A stretch of DNA of 64,000 nt from Absicoccus intestinalis (GCF_033971885.1 NZ_JALBUS010000004.1:1-64000); one strand, 5' to 3'. Shown: positions 52,549 through 61,537, counted from the first letter of the stretch. Numbers and translations: made by a program. The notes: generated by a model not told the origin, from the letters alone.

Positions 52549-54309
52549 TTACTCCATCACTACATAAATCGAACTAAATGGCGGTAAAATAAAATGATCC
52601 GTAGACTTCTTTTCCTCTGGCTCTTTTGTGGAACCATTGAATCGTTCCCAATCCGTATGAAGCGTCAATACCCACTTATCCTCTGTATGAAGCGTTTGGG
52701 TCTGATTCGAAAAATTAAAGAAGGCAGCCACTGGTTTTAACGTACCAGCCGAACGTTTAAATCCATAGACATTGGTTTCCTTTTCATTGATCGTGATCCA
52801 TTCAAAACTGCGAGGATCATCGTCCCATTCATACAATTGTGGAGTAGATTGATAAATCGTTCCCAACGCTTTAAAGAAATCATGAAAAGTATCATGCATA
52901 GGATATTTCAATAAAAACCAATCCAATGCCTTGGTTTCATCCCATTCCCGGAACATCGCAATTTCATTGCCCATAAAATTCAATTTTTTACCGGGATGCA
53001 TCATCATATACAGATAAAGCGAACGCAATTGAGCAAATTTTTCTTCATAACTTCCATAGATCTTATCTACGATCGTTCGTTTTCCATGTACAACTTCATC
53101 ATGTGATAAAGGCAATAAATATCTCTCCTTATAAAAATAATACATAGAAAATGTGAGTTTGCTTGATAATTCTTTGCGTTCATCACTGGTCTTCATCATA
53201 TAATCCAAGGTATCATTCATCCAGCCAAGATCCCATTTATAGTCAAACTCCAAACCACCTTCATTCACTGGCTTGGTCACATTTGGATATGCCGTAGAAT
53301 CTTCCGCAATCAACATCGCGCTGGGATGCAGAGCATGCAGACCCGCATTCATTTGTTGTAAAAATTCAATAGCTTTGGGATTGACGCCTCGATTTTCATC
53401 ACCCATCCAATAAATGAGTCGACTCACTGCATCCATACGGATCCCATCAAAATGATACATATCCAGCCAATAATTTGCGGCCGATTGTAAAAAGCTACGC
53501 ACCTCATAACGAGAATAAATAAAGTTACATGTGCCCCATTCACTTTCACCCACATCACTGGTAGGATACTCATAGAGCTGTGACCCATCATACAACTTTA
53601 AACCATAAGGATCTGTCGCAAAATGAGCTGGCACAAAATCAATAATAGCGCCAATACCCGCATTATGTAAGGCATTCACCAATGTTTGTAACTGTTTGGC
53701 ACTGCCATAACGAGAGGTTGGACTGAAATGGCCAGTCGTTTGATAGCCCCACGAACCATCGAATGGATATTCACTTAACGGCATGAATTCCACATGGGTA
53801 AAATGATTTTCGATACAATAGGCAATAAGATCGTTAGCAATGGCATCATAACAAAACCATCCATTTTCATCCTGATCATTTGTTTTCCAGGATCCCAAAT
53901 GCATTTCATATATATTCATGGGTTGATCAAAATTACGTGAGCGTTGGTTCATCCACGATGCATCCGTAAAAGAGAGAGCATCGATATCTCGTATGATCGA
54001 TGCATAATTGGGTCGTAATTCCATCCCAAAACCATAAGGATCACAATGTTCCACACGTCCATTGGCTCCATAGATCACATATTTATACATTTGATTCACT
54101 TCTGCATCTCTACAATATAATTCCCAAATGCCACTTTGTGCATCCTGACTCATCGGTTCTTCTTGCCAATGATTCCATTCACCGATCACGCAAATGCTTT
54201 GTGCTTGTGGTGCATACGTTCGAAAGATGACCCCCGCATTTTGGGGATGTGCACCAAAATATGTATAAGCATCAAATGCTTTGCCCTCATAAAAATCTTG
54301 CCGTTTCAT
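52549..54309 (-). CDS. glgB: 1,4-alpha-glucan branching enzyme
   Basis: Adds alpha-1,6 branches to glycogen. The 586-residue protein is on the short side. It has an N-terminal CBM48-like domain (GVIFRTYAPQAQSICVIGEWN) and a GH13 catalytic barrel with EFMPLSEYPFDGSWGYQTTG, IIDFVPAHF, FDGIRMDAVSRL (nucleophile Asp), AEDST (Glu) and LPLSHDEVVHG. No glgA, glgC or glgP lies nearby, so it may be an orphan or may serve genes elsewhere. The upstream ATG-proximal region has GGAGG. Confidence 0.94.
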   Translation of the reverse strand: MKRQDFYEGKAFDAYTYFGAHPQNAGVIFRTYAPQAQSICVIGEWNHWQEEPMSQDAQSGIWELYCRDAEVNQMYKYVIYGANGRVEHCDPYGFGMELRPNYASIIRDIDALSFTDASWMNQRSRNFDQPMNIYEMHLGSWKTNDQDENGWFCYDAIANDLIAYCIENHFTHVEFMPLSEYPFDGSWGYQTTGHFSPTSRYGSAKQLQTLVNALHNAGIGAIIDFVPAHFATDPYGLKLYDGSQLYEYPTSDVGESEWGTCNFIYSRYEVRSFLQSAANYWLDMYHFDGIRMDAVSRLIYWMGDENRGVNPKAIEFLQQMNAGLHALHPSAMLIAEDSTAYPNVTKPVNEGGLEFDYKWDLGWMNDTLDYMMKTSDERKELSSKLTFSMYYFYKERYLLPLSHDEVVHGKRTIVDKIYGSYEEKFAQLRSLYLYMMMHPGKKLNFMGNEIAMFREWDETKALDWFLLKYPMHDTFHDFFKALGTIYQSTPQLYEWDDDPRSFEWITINEKETNVYGFKRSAGTLKPVAAFFNFSNQTQTLHTEDKWVLTLHTDWERFNGSTKEPEEKKSTDHFILPPFSSIYVVME

Positions 54310-54359
54310 ATATTTTCCTCCACGAAGTCATTTCGTAGTTTCATCATACCATAAAAAAA

Positions 54360-54377
54360 GCACTTCCGAAGAAGTGC
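54360..54377 (-). terminator. ilvC terminator
   Basis: GCACTTC/GAAGTGC with a TTCG-type loop and a seven-T tail on the minus strand, ten bases after the ilvC stop and before glgB. Confidence 0.92.
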
Positions 54378-54387
54378 CGATTATTTA

Positions 54388-55416
54388 TTAGTTGTTGATC
54401 AATTTGTCGCCTTCATTGTTCCAAGAATACAAAGCACGGATTTCTTCACCGACTTTTTCACATGGATGTTCAGCAGCTTTCTTACGCAAAGCCTTAAAGT
54501 GAACTTGTCCACCAGCAGGAGACATATCAAGCAAGAAATCTTTAGCGAATGTTCCATCTTGGATATCACTTAATACCTGACGCATCGCTTTCTTAGTGTC
54601 TTCAGTAATGATCTTTGGTCCAGTGATGTAATCACCATATTCTGCTGTATTCGAAATTGAATAACGCATTCCCGCAAATCCAGATTGATAGATCAAATCA
54701 ACGATCAATTTCATTTCATGGATACATTCAAAATAAGCATTACGAGGATCATAACCTGCTTCACACAATGTTTCGAAACCAGCTTGCATCAATGCACATA
54801 CACCACCACAAAGAACAGCTTGTTCACCGAATAAGTCGGTTTCCGTTTCTGTACGATATGTTGTTTCCAACAATCCAGCACGAGCACCACCGATTGCAGC
54901 ACCATATGCCTTTGCGATATCCCAAGCATGTCCAGTTGCATCTTGTTCAACAGCGATCAAGCATGGTGTTCCTTTTCCTTCCAAGTACTCTGAACGAACT
55001 GTATGTCCTGGAGCCTTAGGAGCGATCATTGTAACATCGACATCCTTTGGTGGAACGATACATCCAAAATGAATGTTGAATCCATGCGCAAACATCAACA
55101 TGTTGCCTGGTTCCAAGTTTGGTTCGATATCTTTCTTATACATATCTGCTTGTTTTTCATCATTGATCAAGATCATGATGATATCTGCTTGTTTTGCTGC
55201 CTCTGCAGAAGTATATACTTTTAAACCTTGTTCTTCTGCTTTTTTCCAAGATTTAGATCCTTTATACAATCCAACGATGACATCTGCACCACTTTCTTTT
55301 AAGTTCAATGCATGTGCATGTCCCTGTGATCCATAACCAATGATGGCAATTTTCTTTCCATCCAAATAAGATAGATCACAATCACTTTCATAAAAAATTC
55401 TTGCTTGTTCTGCCAT
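54388..55416 (-). CDS. ilvC: Ketol-acid reductoisomerase
   Basis: Class I KARI of 342 residues, second step of valine, leucine and isoleucine synthesis. It has the Rossmann NADPH site IGYGSQGHAHALNL, KAPGHTVRSEYLEGKG, the magnesium-binding DLFGEQAVLCGG and FECIHEMKLIVDLIY motifs. It stands alone: no ilvB, ilvD or leu genes are near. The ATG at 55416 follows GGAGG by eight bases. Its promoter carries two TTGTCATACAA-type operators beside a GntR/FadR regulator gene, a probable local control circuit. Confidence 0.97.
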   Translation of the reverse strand: MAEQARIFYESDCDLSYLDGKKIAIIGYGSQGHAHALNLKESGADVIVGLYKGSKSWKKAEEQGLKVYTSAEAAKQADIIMILINDEKQADMYKKDIEPNLEPGNMLMFAHGFNIHFGCIVPPKDVDVTMIAPKAPGHTVRSEYLEGKGTPCLIAVEQDATGHAWDIAKAYGAAIGGARAGLLETTYRTETETDLFGEQAVLCGGVCALMQAGFETLCEAGYDPRNAYFECIHEMKLIVDLIYQSGFAGMRYSISNTAEYGDYITGPKIITEDTKKAMRQVLSDIQDGTFAKDFLLDMSPAGGQVHFKALRKKAAEHPCEKVGEEIRALYSWNNEGDKLINN

Positions 55417-55440
55417 GTTCTTTTCCTCCTTCATGGTAAG

Positions 55441-55474
55441 TTGTCATACAACTTTATGTGTTGTTGTATGACAA
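55441..55474. promoter_or_regulatory. Pair of GntR-type operators before ilvC
   Basis: TTGTCATACAA (55441-55451) and its exact inverse TTGTATGACAA (55464-55474), centres 23 bases apart, lie between the ilvC -10 box and its ribosome site. The form TnGTn3ACnA is typical for FadR-type GntR regulators, and such a gene adjoins. Confidence 0.8.
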
Positions 55475-55502
55475 TCATAAAACGCTTCAAGCCAATTGTC
55501 AA
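55474..55502 (-). promoter_or_regulatory. ilvC promoter
   Basis: On the minus strand TTGACA (55502-55497), 17 bases, TATGAT (55479-55474): a strong vegetative promoter right after the regulator stop codon. Operators start at the -10 box, so binding should repress. Confidence 0.85.
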
Positions 55503-56210
55503 TCAAAGATTTGTTTTTTCTACCGAAATTTCTTCACGAATCAAAGTATGATGCAAATGGATCAATACCGCACTACGCAATGCTGGTCCATCCCGATGTT
55601 TTAAAAACTCCATGATCAAAATATGATCGGCATATGCATCTTGTGCGATCAATTCCAAATTCGCATGAAATTCAAATGTTTTTTCGATGGTTTCCTTGAT
55701 GACCATGATAAAATTATTCAAAAATTCATTATGAGCCGCACGAATGATCGACGAATGAAATTCCGTTTCGGTACTAATGCGTTCTTGAGCCGTAGGATCC
55801 AACAAAATCAAATGTTGCACCGTTTCACCGAGCTTTAAAATATGCGCAATCTCCTCATCTGTCGCCCTTTGACAAGCCAATTCCGCCGCTTGTGGTTCGA
55901 TCATCAATCGCGTTTCAAATAAATCATGCAACGTCACTTTCATGGATTGCACCTCTTGCATATCCAGTTGAGAATCCGTTTTGATATCTCCCTGATTCAC
56001 CACAAAAGTGCCATTTCCTCTTTCCACTCGCAACAAGCCTTCTGAGACTAAAATACGAATTGCTTCCCGCAAAGTGGTTCGACTGATCCCCATTTGAATT
56101 GAAAGTTGATTTTCATTGGGTAATTTCTGACCCGGCATGTAGACATGATTGGTCAAGATAGATTCTCTAAGTTGATCAGCTGTTTTTTGAGATAAAGTTT
56201 GATTTGCCAT
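55503..56210 (-). CDS. GntR family regulator, FadR subfamily (FCD domain)
   Basis: DNA-binding regulator of 235 residues. Winged helix at about 5-75 (LPNENQLSIQMGISRTTLREAIRILVSEGLL), then an all-helical FCD effector domain with metal-ligand type Asp/His residues (HDLFETRLMIEPQAAELA, EFHSSIIRAAHNEFL, DHILIMEF). Its probable target, ilvC, lies directly downstream. There is no ribosome site; TTGAGT-17-TATAGT ends six bases before the ATG, so it is probably leaderless. The effector may be a branched-chain precursor or hydroxy acid; this is inference. Confidence 0.88.
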   Translation of the reverse strand: MANQTLSQKTADQLRESILTNHVYMPGQKLPNENQLSIQMGISRTTLREAIRILVSEGLLRVERGNGTFVVNQGDIKTDSQLDMQEVQSMKVTLHDLFETRLMIEPQAAELACQRATDEEIAHILKLGETVQHLILLDPTAQERISTETEFHSSIIRAAHNEFLNNFIMVIKETIEKTFEFHANLELIAQDAYADHILIMEFLKHRDGPALRSAVLIHLHHTLIREEISVEKTNL

Positions 56211-56216
56211 AAAACA

Positions 56217-56245
56217 ACTATATCCCAAAACATCAGACAACTCAA
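56217..56245 (-). promoter_or_regulatory. Promoter of the FadR-type regulator (leaderless), with repeats
   Basis: On the minus strand TTGAGT (56245-56240), 17 bases, TATAGT (56222-56217), six bases before the ATG at 56210. AGTTGTCTGAT overlaps the -35 region and a second AGTTGTCTTAT lies about 20 bases upstream, both resembling half of the ilvC operators, so autoregulation is likely. Confidence 0.65.
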
Positions 56246-56270
56246 ATTATTTATAAGACAACTTAAAAAA

Positions 56271-56290
56271 AAGAAGGCCAAAGCCTTCTT
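56271..56290 (-). terminator. Terminator of the PP2C-side transcription unit
   Basis: AAGAAGGC/GCCTTCTT hairpin with a 4-base loop and eight T, overlapping the stop codon of the Ig-like membrane protein. Confidence 0.85.
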
Positions 56291-57044
56291 ACGCAGCCGT
56301 ATTCCAACCTAAGCTTGGATCATATTCCGATGTATCATAATCATAAGGTGTGGTTGGTGTATACGTATTGTTGTTGTCTTCATATGTTCCATTGTAGGAG
56401 TCATTCGCATTGGCATCATACGTATTTGTGCTCGGATCCGTGGTTGTCTGTTGTTGCGTTGTTGTTGATTCCTGTGTCGTGATATCTTCACTCGTAGACC
56501 AAACAACTTTTACCTTAAATTTCTTTGTTCTTTCATTGCCCGATGTATCAGACGCTGTTACTTTGGCCGTATACGTACCCGGTGTATTAAAATCTACAGC
56601 ACTTGTATCAAACGATAATGTGACTTTCGTTTGATCCTTCGCTTTAAATTTCTTGCTGAAGTCATAGCTATCATCACCCACAGTGACTTTCACGCTCGTC
56701 GGTGCCTTGGTAAACGTCGGTTTTTTCGTATCCGAAATAGTGACACGCAAATATTTGACTTGTTTACCTGCAACCGAATCAAACGAAGCCTTCACAATAT
56801 AAACCCCTGGCTTGTTCTTATTGATCTTACTGGTATCTACCTTAAAAGAATAAGCATTGCGACTCAAAACATCCGTCGCTTTGATATCAATCTTTTGACC
56901 CAATTCATAATGCAAGCTGGTATTGCTCCATTCCGGCATCATACGCAATTGAATATTAAAGATCAAAACAACCATAAAAGCTAAAGCTAAAACGATGGCT
57001 ATCGCAATTCGTAATTTTGAACCTCTATCTAAATTTGATGACAT
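56289..57044 (-). CDS. Membrane-anchored protein with Ig-like domain, unknown function
   Basis: A 251-residue protein with one transmembrane segment (about 12-34), two tandem bacterial Ig-like/DUF5011-type modules outside (about 48-105, with KPGVYIVKASFDSVAGKQVKYLRVTI, and 106-180, with TPGTYTAKVTASDTSGNERTKKFKVKV), and a long Thr/Gln then Asn/Thr/Tyr-rich tail. It may be an adhesion or wall-spacing protein. The ATG at 57044 follows GGAGCGATAAT, just after the stop of the preceding gene (two bases apart), so they are linked. Confidence 0.78.
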   Translation of the reverse strand: MSSNLDRGSKLRIAIAIVLALAFMVVLIFNIQLRMMPEWSNTSLHYELGQKIDIKATDVLSRNAYSFKVDTSKINKNKPGVYIVKASFDSVAGKQVKYLRVTISDTKKPTFTKAPTSVKVTVGDDSYDFSKKFKAKDQTKVTLSFDTSAVDFNTPGTYTAKVTASDTSGNERTKKFKVKVVWSTSEDITTQESTTTQQQTTTDPSTNTYDANANDSYNGTYEDNNNTYTPTTPYDYDTSEYDPSLGWNTAA

Positions 57045-57045
57045 A

Positions 57046-57534
57046 TTATCGCTCCTTTTCTTTGGCCAGAAAAACATATGCCTCGATTTCCATCGCATCC
57101 ATCAAATGTGCAAACGCATGCAAAGAACGCTCTCTTTGATTTCCACCTAATAAAAATCGATTCACAATATAATCATTTGGACAATGCAATTCAATTTTGT
57201 TTTCTGATTCCAAAAACGCAAATCGAATCCAACAATCACAAGATTGGCTTTCTCCTTCTACAAAAACATCTGGACAAACCAATCCGCGAAGGTCCGGATC
57301 ATGAAAACCATCAAAAGTTTTGGCATCTACATCCTGATAGTGACAAACATTTTGATAATCTTTCTTTTCATATGTCTCCAAATTTTGTATTTTAGCTAGA
57401 TCCCGTAAAGCCCAGACTTGGATCATGGCACAAACAACATCATGATTCAATGGAAACGTAGGAACATATGTGCAACACACCTGCCGTTTATTGATTTCTT
57501 TGATGTTGGAAATATCAATTCTATTCATTTCCAT
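57046..57534 (-). CDS. Conserved-looking protein of unknown function
   Basis: I do not recognise this 162-residue protein. It has eight cysteines, including VCC near the N-terminus and SCDCW in the middle, and no membrane segment or signal peptide. GGAGG lies eight bases before the ATG at 57534. It is followed two bases later by the Ig-like membrane protein gene, and preceded by the PP2C phosphatase gene, with a weak hairpin (57589-57604) between. The function cannot be inferred. Confidence 0.6.
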   Translation of the reverse strand: MEMNRIDISNIKEINKRQVCCTYVPTFPLNHDVVCAMIQVWALRDLAKIQNLETYEKKDYQNVCHYQDVDAKTFDGFHDPDLRGLVCPDVFVEGESQSCDCWIRFAFLESENKIELHCPNDYIVNRFLLGGNQRERSLHAFAHLMDAMEIEAYVFLAKEKER

Positions 57535-57605
57535 TGTATCATCCTCCCATGTACCCATTGTACACTATCCCCCATAAAATAAAAAATAGATACCCAAAAG
57601 TATCC

Positions 57606-58253
57606 TTAAATTTGGACTCGAATCAAAGTCATATTATCTTGTGAGCCGGCATGCAATGCCATTTGAAAAATTTGTTCGATCGATGTATTTTGATCCAATG
57701 CATGAGCTAATTCATCCACAGATAAAGACTCCAGTACACCATCTGAACCAAAAACCAATTGATCCCTTGCTTGAATAGACAAAGAATGCGCATAGTAAGC
57801 CGTTAAATACCCCATACAAGAAGTAATCACATGCGGATAGCCTTCTAAAATATGCGGTTTTGATAAAAGCATCAAAGTATGATCCCGAAACAAAAAAATC
57901 GGACTATCTCCCACATTAAAATACGTAAGTCGTTTTTTTTCGATATATCCACCCGAAACCGTGCACATGGATCCATTCATCCTTTTTTTGATTGTTTGAT
58001 CCATGGCTTGCAATGTCTTTTGAATGTCTTGCCCTTGCCAGTCTGCCAATTGTTGACAAGTAAAACGAGCAGCCCGCAAAGGAGCATTCGAAGTAGAAAC
58101 CCCATCCGCAACAAACAATCCCACATGATCTTTCGCATGTCGTGTATGGATCCAACTTGATGGCATGATCAACTTTCGACCTTTCTGATATACACCAAAA
58201 TAATCTTCATTCTGTGCTTTTTTCCCAGCTATGCTGAATGCTTGAATTTTCAT
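57606..58253 (-). CDS. PP2C-family protein serine/threonine phosphatase
   Basis: Metal-dependent phosphatase of 215 residues. Metal-site motifs are NEDYF, GLFVADGVS, FNVGDSPIFLF and SQDNMTLIRV; the mid-domain FGSDGVLE is also kept. It is cytoplasmic. It might act on Hanks-type kinase targets, though no kinase gene is nearby. No ribosome site precedes the ATG; TATAAT ends seven bases upstream, so it is probably leaderless. An alternative start further upstream would add a hydrophobic stretch overlapping pepT and was rejected. Confidence 0.87.
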   Translation of the reverse strand: MKIQAFSIAGKKAQNEDYFGVYQKGRKLIMPSSWIHTRHAKDHVGLFVADGVSTSNAPLRAARFTCQQLADWQGQDIQKTLQAMDQTIKKRMNGSMCTVSGGYIEKKRLTYFNVGDSPIFLFRDHTLMLLSKPHILEGYPHVITSCMGYLTAYYAHSLSIQARDQLVFGSDGVLESLSVDELAHALDQNTSIEQIFQMALHAGSQDNMTLIRVQI

Positions 58254-58260
58254 TACTTGT

Positions 58261-58266
58261 ATTATA
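58261..58266 (-). promoter_or_regulatory. Candidate -10 box of the PP2C gene (leaderless)
   Basis: TATAAT on the minus strand, seven bases before the ATG at 58253, just after the pepT terminator. No strong -35 box is visible. Confidence 0.5.
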
Positions 58267-58283
58267 TAAAAAAACACAAAAAA

Positions 58284-58300
58284 GGGCATCCTAGATACCC
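58284..58300 (-). terminator. pepT terminator
   Basis: GGGTATC/GATGCCC (one T-G pair) followed by six T on the minus strand, overlapping the pepT stop codon. Confidence 0.75.
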
Positions 58301-59481
58301 TCACCTTTGATAATTTGTACCAATATTTCTACCATTTGTGCCATTTTAGAAAGAGAAGCAAATTCCCGTGGTCCATGATGAAGAAACGTTCCCGTACCCA
58401 GATTGGGGCAAGCCAATCCCTTTTCACTCAACATCGCGCCATCCGTTCCGCCACGAATCGGGATGGATACCGCTTCCAAGCCACAGCGCGCCATCGCTTT
58501 TTTCGCCCGATATACTGGCGTCTTATCGGTCATAAATTCGGCCATATTATGATATTGATCATGCATTTCGATGGAAAATCTTTGTCCATACTTGTCATTT
58601 AAAGCATCGACAACATTGTTCATCAACGCTTTCTTACGTGCAAATTTTGTGGCATCATGATCACGAATGATATAGACCATCTTTGCCTTGGCCACATCAC
58701 CCTCCAGCTTTAATAAATGAAAGAACCCTTCTCTACCTTGCGTATGGGCTGGCGTTTGATTATGCGGAATACAATGGGCAAAATCCATCGCCAACAAAGA
58801 AGCATTCACTAATTTATCTTTACCTTCGCCAGGATGAATTGCGGTTCCTTTGATCGTGATCGTCGCTTGGGCTGCATTAAAATTTTCATATTCAACATTA
58901 TCAATACGATCGCCATCGATCGTATATGCATAATCGACTGGAAACTTCTGCAAATCAAATGTATCCGTACCACGACCAATTTCTTCATCCACAGTAAACG
59001 CAACACAAATCTTACCATGTGGTAACGATCGTATTTGTTCGATAGCCGTAAGAATAATGGCGATCCCCGCTTTATCATCTCCACCCAATAAGGTATTTCC
59101 ATCCGTTACGATCAAGTCATCGTGGATACATGTCTTCAATACCGGATAGATGTCCGGATCGATCACAAGTCCATTCTTTAAAGTAATCGATTGCCCATCA
59201 TAATCACGAATCATCTGTGGTTCCACCCTGGCTCCACTGATTTCAGTTGCTGTATCCATATGAGCTAAAAGCCCAATGGAATCGTCCGCTTTGGTGGCAT
59301 TTAATGTTGCATAAACAATCCCATCGTTTCCTTGTTCAACATGATCAAACAAGGAAAGACATTCTTTATACAATTGATTCGATAATTCCCATTGTTTTGC
59401 GGTACTGGGAATTGTCGTACTTTCTTCATTGGATTGGGTATCATACGATATATACCGCAAAAAACGATTGGCAACACTCAT
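58291..59481 (-). CDS. pepT: Peptidase T (tripeptidase)
   Basis: Di-zinc M20 peptidase that releases the N-terminal residue from tripeptides. The 396-residue protein has LAHMDTATEI (zinc His and Asp), LLGGDDKAGIA, and the catalytic/zinc DEEIGRGTDTF. IPIRGGTDGAMLSEKGL and FLHHGPREFASL close the site. The start overlaps the pyrophosphatase stop as ATGA, with AGGTG upstream. Confidence 0.95.
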   Translation of the reverse strand: MSVANRFLRYISYDTQSNEESTTIPSTAKQWELSNQLYKECLSLFDHVEQGNDGIVYATLNATKADDSIGLLAHMDTATEISGARVEPQMIRDYDGQSITLKNGLVIDPDIYPVLKTCIHDDLIVTDGNTLLGGDDKAGIAIILTAIEQIRSLPHGKICVAFTVDEEIGRGTDTFDLQKFPVDYAYTIDGDRIDNVEYENFNAAQATITIKGTAIHPGEGKDKLVNASLLAMDFAHCIPHNQTPAHTQGREGFFHLLKLEGDVAKAKMVYIIRDHDATKFARKKALMNNVVDALNDKYGQRFSIEMHDQYHNMAEFMTDKTPVYRAKKAMARCGLEAVSIPIRGGTDGAMLSEKGLACPNLGTGTFLHHGPREFASLSKMAQMVEILVQIIKGEGI

Positions 59482-61076
59482 AATAACACCTGCGCTAGTG
59501 ACGGTACGATTTGTTTTTTCCGAGAAACAAATTGCTGATCGGCAAAACGAGCTACGGCCGGTGCCACATCTTGTGCTAGATCACCGACACATAAGAAACG
59601 AGAGCCATTGCCTTCTACATTGGTAAAGACCATCATCAATAAATCATAATGAAGCTTTTTGTTTTCTTGTTCCATAAATGCCTTAAAATCTTTTTCGATA
59701 TAATCTACATCATCCAGATTATAAGTAAATACTTGTGAAATATCGATACGATGACCACTCAAGATATATTCTTTTGTATCGTTATACAATAAGTTTTTAA
59801 ATTCCTTTCCCTTGATAGTTGCCGTATTTTCAAATAGTTCTTTTGCCATGTCGTTCAAACACAATCCATATTCTTTTTCCAAATATGCCTTTAGATCTAT
59901 ATCTATTTGTGTTGTTGTCGGTGAATGAAAATTTAATGTATCACTGATCATGCCATAGGCACATAACATGGCTATTTCATTGGACATATGAATATGGGCT
60001 TCGCGATACATCATCGCAACGATCGAGCAAGTACTACCAATAATCATATTTCGAAACGAAATGGGACGACTTGTTTCAATATCACCAATACGATGATGAT
60101 CCACGATTTCCACAATTTCAGCCGTCTCAATATCATCAATCGATTGTTTGACTTCATTATGATCAACCAAGATAAATTTTTTCTTTTCACTCTTCAACAA
60201 ATGATATCGTGCAACCGAACCCACCAAATGATTCTGAAAAAGGACGGGATAACTCGAATGACGCGTTTTCAACATTTCACTTTCCACTTGCTCCACAAAT
60301 TCCGATTGACTAAAAGATATGATCTTTTCTTTTGGCGTCATGATAAAAGATACCGGAATGGAACGATAAATCATTTGGATCACTTTCATGATATTGTAGG
60401 GCGTCTGGATCAATGTTGCACCCTTTTGTTTGGCAATTTCGATGATATAATCCGATGGACGATAATTTTGCGTACAAACAATGACAGCACAACCACGAAC
60501 GATACTCTTAAACATATCATCTTCATGATCATCCAAGACCATGATGGCCCCTTCCAAATTTCTTTCATTCAACCGTTTATCCGATATGCGCACATATCCA
60601 CTACGACAAAGATTTCCCTCATAAATAAATTGACCTTTTAAAGCACGGACAATATTTGCTAGAGGGGTATCTTTTAATAAATCTTTGGTGATGCTCACAT
60701 CCTGCATCTGGATCTTTGAAATGTCATTGATCGTACAAATACCTAGATATTCATCTTCTTCATTAACGACATATAATGTTTTTACATGATGCTCTAAACA
60801 AACATCCCAAGCAAAACGAATCGTATCGTCTGGATGCACCCGAACAGCTTCATCAATTTCGATTTCAGATAAAGAACATTTGGCAGTATTCATATATAGT
60901 GGCGGTTGTATGCCTACTTTATCTAATATAAATGAAGTTTCTGGACTTAAATGTCCAATTCGACCGGCTACGGCATGAATTCCTTGGGCTTCTTTAAAGG
61001 CCGTAAGCGCCAATGCAGAACATATCGCATCCGTATCTGGATGTTTATGTCCTATTACGTAAATTGGTAAACTCAT
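59478..61076 (-). CDS. CBS-domain manganese-dependent inorganic pyrophosphatase (family II)
   Basis: Hydrolyses pyrophosphate to phosphate. The 532-residue protein has DHH-family motifs HKHPDTDAI at the start and VDHHRIGD near 328, and a C-terminal DHHA2 domain (to ISQVFTYNLDDVDYIEKDF). Between about 65 and 300 lies an insert of two CBS domains around a DRTGG domain, as in the nucleotide-regulated CBS-PPases (inhibited by AMP/ADP, activated by ATP or diadenosine polyphosphates). It forms an operon with pepT. Confidence 0.95.
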   Translation of the reverse strand: MSLPIYVIGHKHPDTDAICSALALTAFKEAQGIHAVAGRIGHLSPETSFILDKVGIQPPLYMNTAKCSLSEIEIDEAVRVHPDDTIRFAWDVCLEHHVKTLYVVNEEDEYLGICTINDISKIQMQDVSITKDLLKDTPLANIVRALKGQFIYEGNLCRSGYVRISDKRLNERNLEGAIMVLDDHEDDMFKSIVRGCAVIVCTQNYRPSDYIIEIAKQKGATLIQTPYNIMKVIQMIYRSIPVSFIMTPKEKIISFSQSEFVEQVESEMLKTRHSSYPVLFQNHLVGSVARYHLLKSEKKKFILVDHNEVKQSIDDIETAEIVEIVDHHRIGDIETSRPISFRNMIIGSTCSIVAMMYREAHIHMSNEIAMLCAYGMISDTLNFHSPTTTQIDIDLKAYLEKEYGLCLNDMAKELFENTATIKGKEFKNLLYNDTKEYILSGHRIDISQVFTYNLDDVDYIEKDFKAFMEQENKKLHYDLLMMVFTNVEGNGSRFLCVGDLAQDVAPAVARFADQQFVSRKKQIVPSLAQVLL

Positions 61077-61157
61077 AAATTTCCTCGTTTTCTAATAGTC
61101 TGTATCTATTATAACAAAATTTATAGCGCTTTCACGGTTTCGCACATATTTTAAAAA

Positions 61158-61176
61158 AAGAGCACATCGTGCTCTT
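61158..61176 (-). terminator. hup terminator
   Basis: AAGAGCAC/GTGCTCTT with a 3-base loop and seven T on the minus strand, after the HU gene. Confidence 0.93.
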
Positions 61177-61187
61177 AGTCCATATCC

Positions 61188-61472
61188 TTATTTCACTGCG
61201 TCTTTCAAAGTTTTTGCTGCTTTGAATTTAACGCTCTTCGAAGCAGGAATCTCAATCTTTTCCTTCGTCATTGGGTTAATACCTGTACGAGCTGAACGTT
61301 GAGCCAAGGTAAATTTTCCAAAGCCAAATACATCAACGGTTCCATCATTTTTCAATGTATCAGCAATCGTATCAAATACGCTTTGTACATATGCAGTCGC
61401 ATCTTTTTTCGAAATACCATACTCTTCAGCTAATGCATTAGCTAAGTCTTGTTTTTTTACCACTTCTGCCAT
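61188..61472 (-). CDS. hup: DNA-binding protein HU
   Basis: Small histone-like dimer of 94 residues that bends DNA. It has KQDLANALAEEYGISKKDATAYVQSVFDTIADTLK at the N-terminus, then VDVFGFGKFTL and the arm GINPMTKEKIEIPASKSVKFKAAKTLKDAV. It is slightly longer than the usual 90 residues at the N-terminal side. Single gene with AGGAGG and its own terminator. Confidence 0.97.
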   Translation of the reverse strand: MAEVVKKQDLANALAEEYGISKKDATAYVQSVFDTIADTLKNDGTVDVFGFGKFTLAQRSARTGINPMTKEKIEIPASKSVKFKAAKTLKDAVK

Positions 61473-61537
61473 GATAATTGTTCCTCCTTTAATTCTTGAA
61501 CGCGCTTATTGTAACACTTACAAACTGAAAAGAAAAG

